Positions 61,801 through 64,000 of a stretch of DNA of 64,000 nt are shown one piece after another; within the stretch, counting starts at the first letter, position 1, and each line of letters opens with the position of its first letter. The notes beneath the pieces were generated by a model, which saw nothing but the letters and a program-made list of their open reading frames with translations, did no database searches and was not told the origin of the DNA. This DNA is from Diorhabda sublineata. Taxonomy: Eukaryota; Arthropoda; Insecta; Coleoptera; Chrysomelidae. Made by a program: the position numbers and the translations under genes. The stretch is taken from NCBI RefSeq assembly GCF_026230105.1, contig NC_079476.1, positions 13,220,709 through 13,284,708 on the forward strand. The letters run 5' to 3'.

Positions 61801-63805
61801 GGTATTCGGCCTCAGTTAAAGTATATAAAAACTGGTACTCAGATGGGGTGAACAATTAATATTAAATTGGACGCCACCAGCTTTTGAACGAACTACGTTA
61901 AAAATTAATAAAAAAAAGGCGGATAAGCTGGAACCACTTTATGAATTAAATTGAAAATAAAAATTAAACAATCTAAAACTACTCCCGGACACGATTATCC
62001 AAATTAATATTTATTGCTAAGAATAATAAAAAAAGTTTCGGCAACAAATAAATTTATTGAAAAGATAATAAATTCGCATTAATTGCATATCCAAAAGAGC
62101 ACAACGAACAAAAGCAATTATAAATTAAAAACAACTCAGACTTATTTATATATTAAAGATAAGGCTGGGACTTATCTATAGAAATCCGGAATGGTTGCAG
62201 CTCTTAACTGGATTCCCAGATGTTAGAGTTGAGGTTGAGTTTGTAGTCTGATGGTTGTATCCTTGTTGTGGAATCCCCCAACTTGGCAGCTGTTGAACTG
62301 CGGGAGAAAAATTATAATGAGGAAGGAAACGGGAGCACAGTTGGAAATTGAGGGAGAAGGAACGAGTAGAAAGAACAGATTTGAACAAAGGGTGCTTATG
62401 TTCTAACATATCAAAAAACTGAATTTATATTTTTTTAAATATAACCAAACAGGAATCTATTCTATTCGTTCTGTTCCCCAAATAAACAGAAAATACGAGT
62501 TCATATGGAAACTATCATTCAAAATTTGCTTAAAACAAAAGGAAATCTAGAAAAATAACTGACATTTTTTTGAGCACAATAAAAAAAAGCAGAGAAAAAC
62601 TTACCAGCGAATATAAAGAATAAAATCACCACAAATTTATTAAAATTTACTTTTACTTAAAGTATAGATAGCTAGAGGAAGAATTCGAATCAATTAAGAA
62701 GTTTTATTGAATTTCTCGAATGGAGTGGGAGGTCGATAACAAATTAATTTCTTCAAAAACTCGAAAGTTAGAATAAATAAATCCGAAGTGACTACTGTGC
62801 CACAATACGTGAACAAAGGAATATTCAAAATGTTTGAAGAAAAACGTAACAAGCCGAATGGCATGTTACAATCGAATAAAGCATTTTTCCCAATGCATTG
62901 ATTGGACGGAGAGGGCACATTCGCATGGCCAGCTTGATTCTAGAATTCAACTTTTGTCAATGTTTCGAGATAATATCAATAGGTTGGTCTATTCAAGTTC
63001 GATGTAGACGAGCAATCAAATATGGAATTAAATAAGGTTCCATTGTGACGATATAAAAGATAATCTTGAAATTATCTTCAAAGTGTCAAGAAATATTGAC
63101 TAAAAATGCCTACAATGTCGCGTTTTATTACTATCTTGAAGCTTTGTCAACTAGTAGTCACAAAATGTCTTTTTATATTACAGAATATGACGCAGTAGAT
63201 CCTCTACACACACTTCAGTGTAAAATATATTTCTCTTTCTAAGTTCATTTCATCTTTTTAAATAGTCATATATTTTTAGGGGTATATAAACAATATATTT
63301 TTGGAATTACAGATATTCTAGATTGTACTTGTTTAAATTTAACACAAAGTGGCTTTTCTATGGAAAAGTTACTTTATTGCGAGACAATGTTATATTCTTC
63401 AACATGACCTATTTTCAAGTCAACACACTTAGTTCAGTGAGTTAACAATTTTTTCAAAACATGGAAAAAATAATTTTTGTTTCTGTATAGTGGTGTACGC
63501 AACCTTCTTCTACTATGACATATCCACGAAAAAATTCTTTTGGATTACATTTGTAGATATCCAAAAATAATGTTTTATTAAAACTGTAAATAATTTTTTC
63601 TCCATGTTCCCCAACAACGAAAATAGTTTTTTTTATTTGAGTATTAAAACTAATATAACACCTAGACCCTTGTAAAATGTTGACACATGATATCAGAAAC
63701 ATGTGACGGAAACTAACAATATAATAATCTTAGCGAAAGTGAAATTTCATAGTTCAGAAATTATGTATAAAAGAAAGTTGATAGCTTATAACATAGGTGG
63801 GGAAC
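61801..63805. other. Non-coding stretch
   Basis: No supported gene. On the minus strand a good acceptor (TTTTTCTCCCGCAG near 62298-62311) and a donor (GCTGGTAAGT near 62606-62615) bracket a possible intron. However, the frame ahead of the donor has no ATG before a stop. The frames at 62694-62918 and 63454-63702 have no motif. Confidence 0.3.
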
Positions 63806-64000
63806 CTGCGGCCTACGCGAGATTCTTGTGCGGCCCTTTGCCACCTAGTACAAAATGGTAGAGTGTTTTTTAAAAGGAATATTGGGAATTAAAAAATTGT
63901 AGAATTGTCAGGTAATTGAAAAATTATTTATTCGGATATTAAGAATTTCAGAAAGCAATTATACTTTTTTCAGAGTATTGCCGAAATGTTGGCTTTATAT
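63806..64000 (+). mobile_element. hAT terminus running off the window edge
   Basis: CATAGGTGGGGAACCTGCGG with following CGCGAG and GCGGCCC words is a typical hAT end. The sequence inside it (63870-64000) matches 39061-39260 in reverse orientation. It is probably the transposase-distal end of the same family as the relic at 36648. The window stops before any coding part. Confidence 0.7.

Noticed and set aside
62176..62615. Possible two-exon minus-strand gene with a good acceptor and donor
   Set aside because: The frame leading into the donor (VVILFFIFAG) meets a stop before any ATG, and the 3' exon gives only a short Gln-rich peptide with no match. Splicing signals alone are not enough.

Overview
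This is an AT-rich arthropod nuclear segment, most likely from an insect. The evidence is spliced genes with GT..AG introns, TATA/initiator promoters, AATAAA poly(A) signals, and debris of mariner, hAT, Harbinger, Penelope and non-LTR (LINE) elements. A beetle is plausible, but the sequence alone does not prove it. No bacterial, organellar or viral gene, tRNA, rRNA or CRISPR array was seen.

Region 1 (about 3.7-34.5 kb) is a cluster of five secreted, low-complexity proteins rich in Pro/Val or Gln/Arg. Four share one plan: a TATA box, a nearly identical motif 26-27 bp downstream, a first coding exon of only 12 nt (M-K/R-I-L), one phase-0 intron, and a second exon that completes a 16-residue signal peptide and carries the rest. 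They form two types. Type A (plus strand, 3800-4821 and 13879-16245) ends in tandem PVPV-type repeats. Type B (minus strand, 9555-11071 and 22610-27422) ends in three VPQPYIxREQxG-like repeats. The order A> <B A> <B indicates tandem duplication of a convergent two-gene module. The fifth gene (30681-34416, minus, four exons) joins Gly-rich and PVPV segments. All five look like extracellular structural proteins (cuticle, silk or chorion-like); the function is inferred from composition only.

Region 2 (34.5-46 kb) is mostly transposon debris: a GTF2IRD2-like hAT relic with an unexplained divergent 77-residue ORF, RTE-like LINE pieces, a gag-like frame and a mariner relic.

Region 3 (46.2-47.9 kb) holds the only recognisable housekeeping gene, a two-exon Nuf2-like outer-kinetochore protein of 426 aa.

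Region 4 (48-64 kb) has no supported host gene. It holds a hAT element whose left terminus is split by a Harbinger-type MITE, LINE remnants, a 0.72-kb foldback element, and a 95-bp tandem duplication that may mark a promoter or 5' exon. The window ends inside another hAT end. Every transposase or reverse transcriptase seen is broken, so nothing here looks autonomously mobile.
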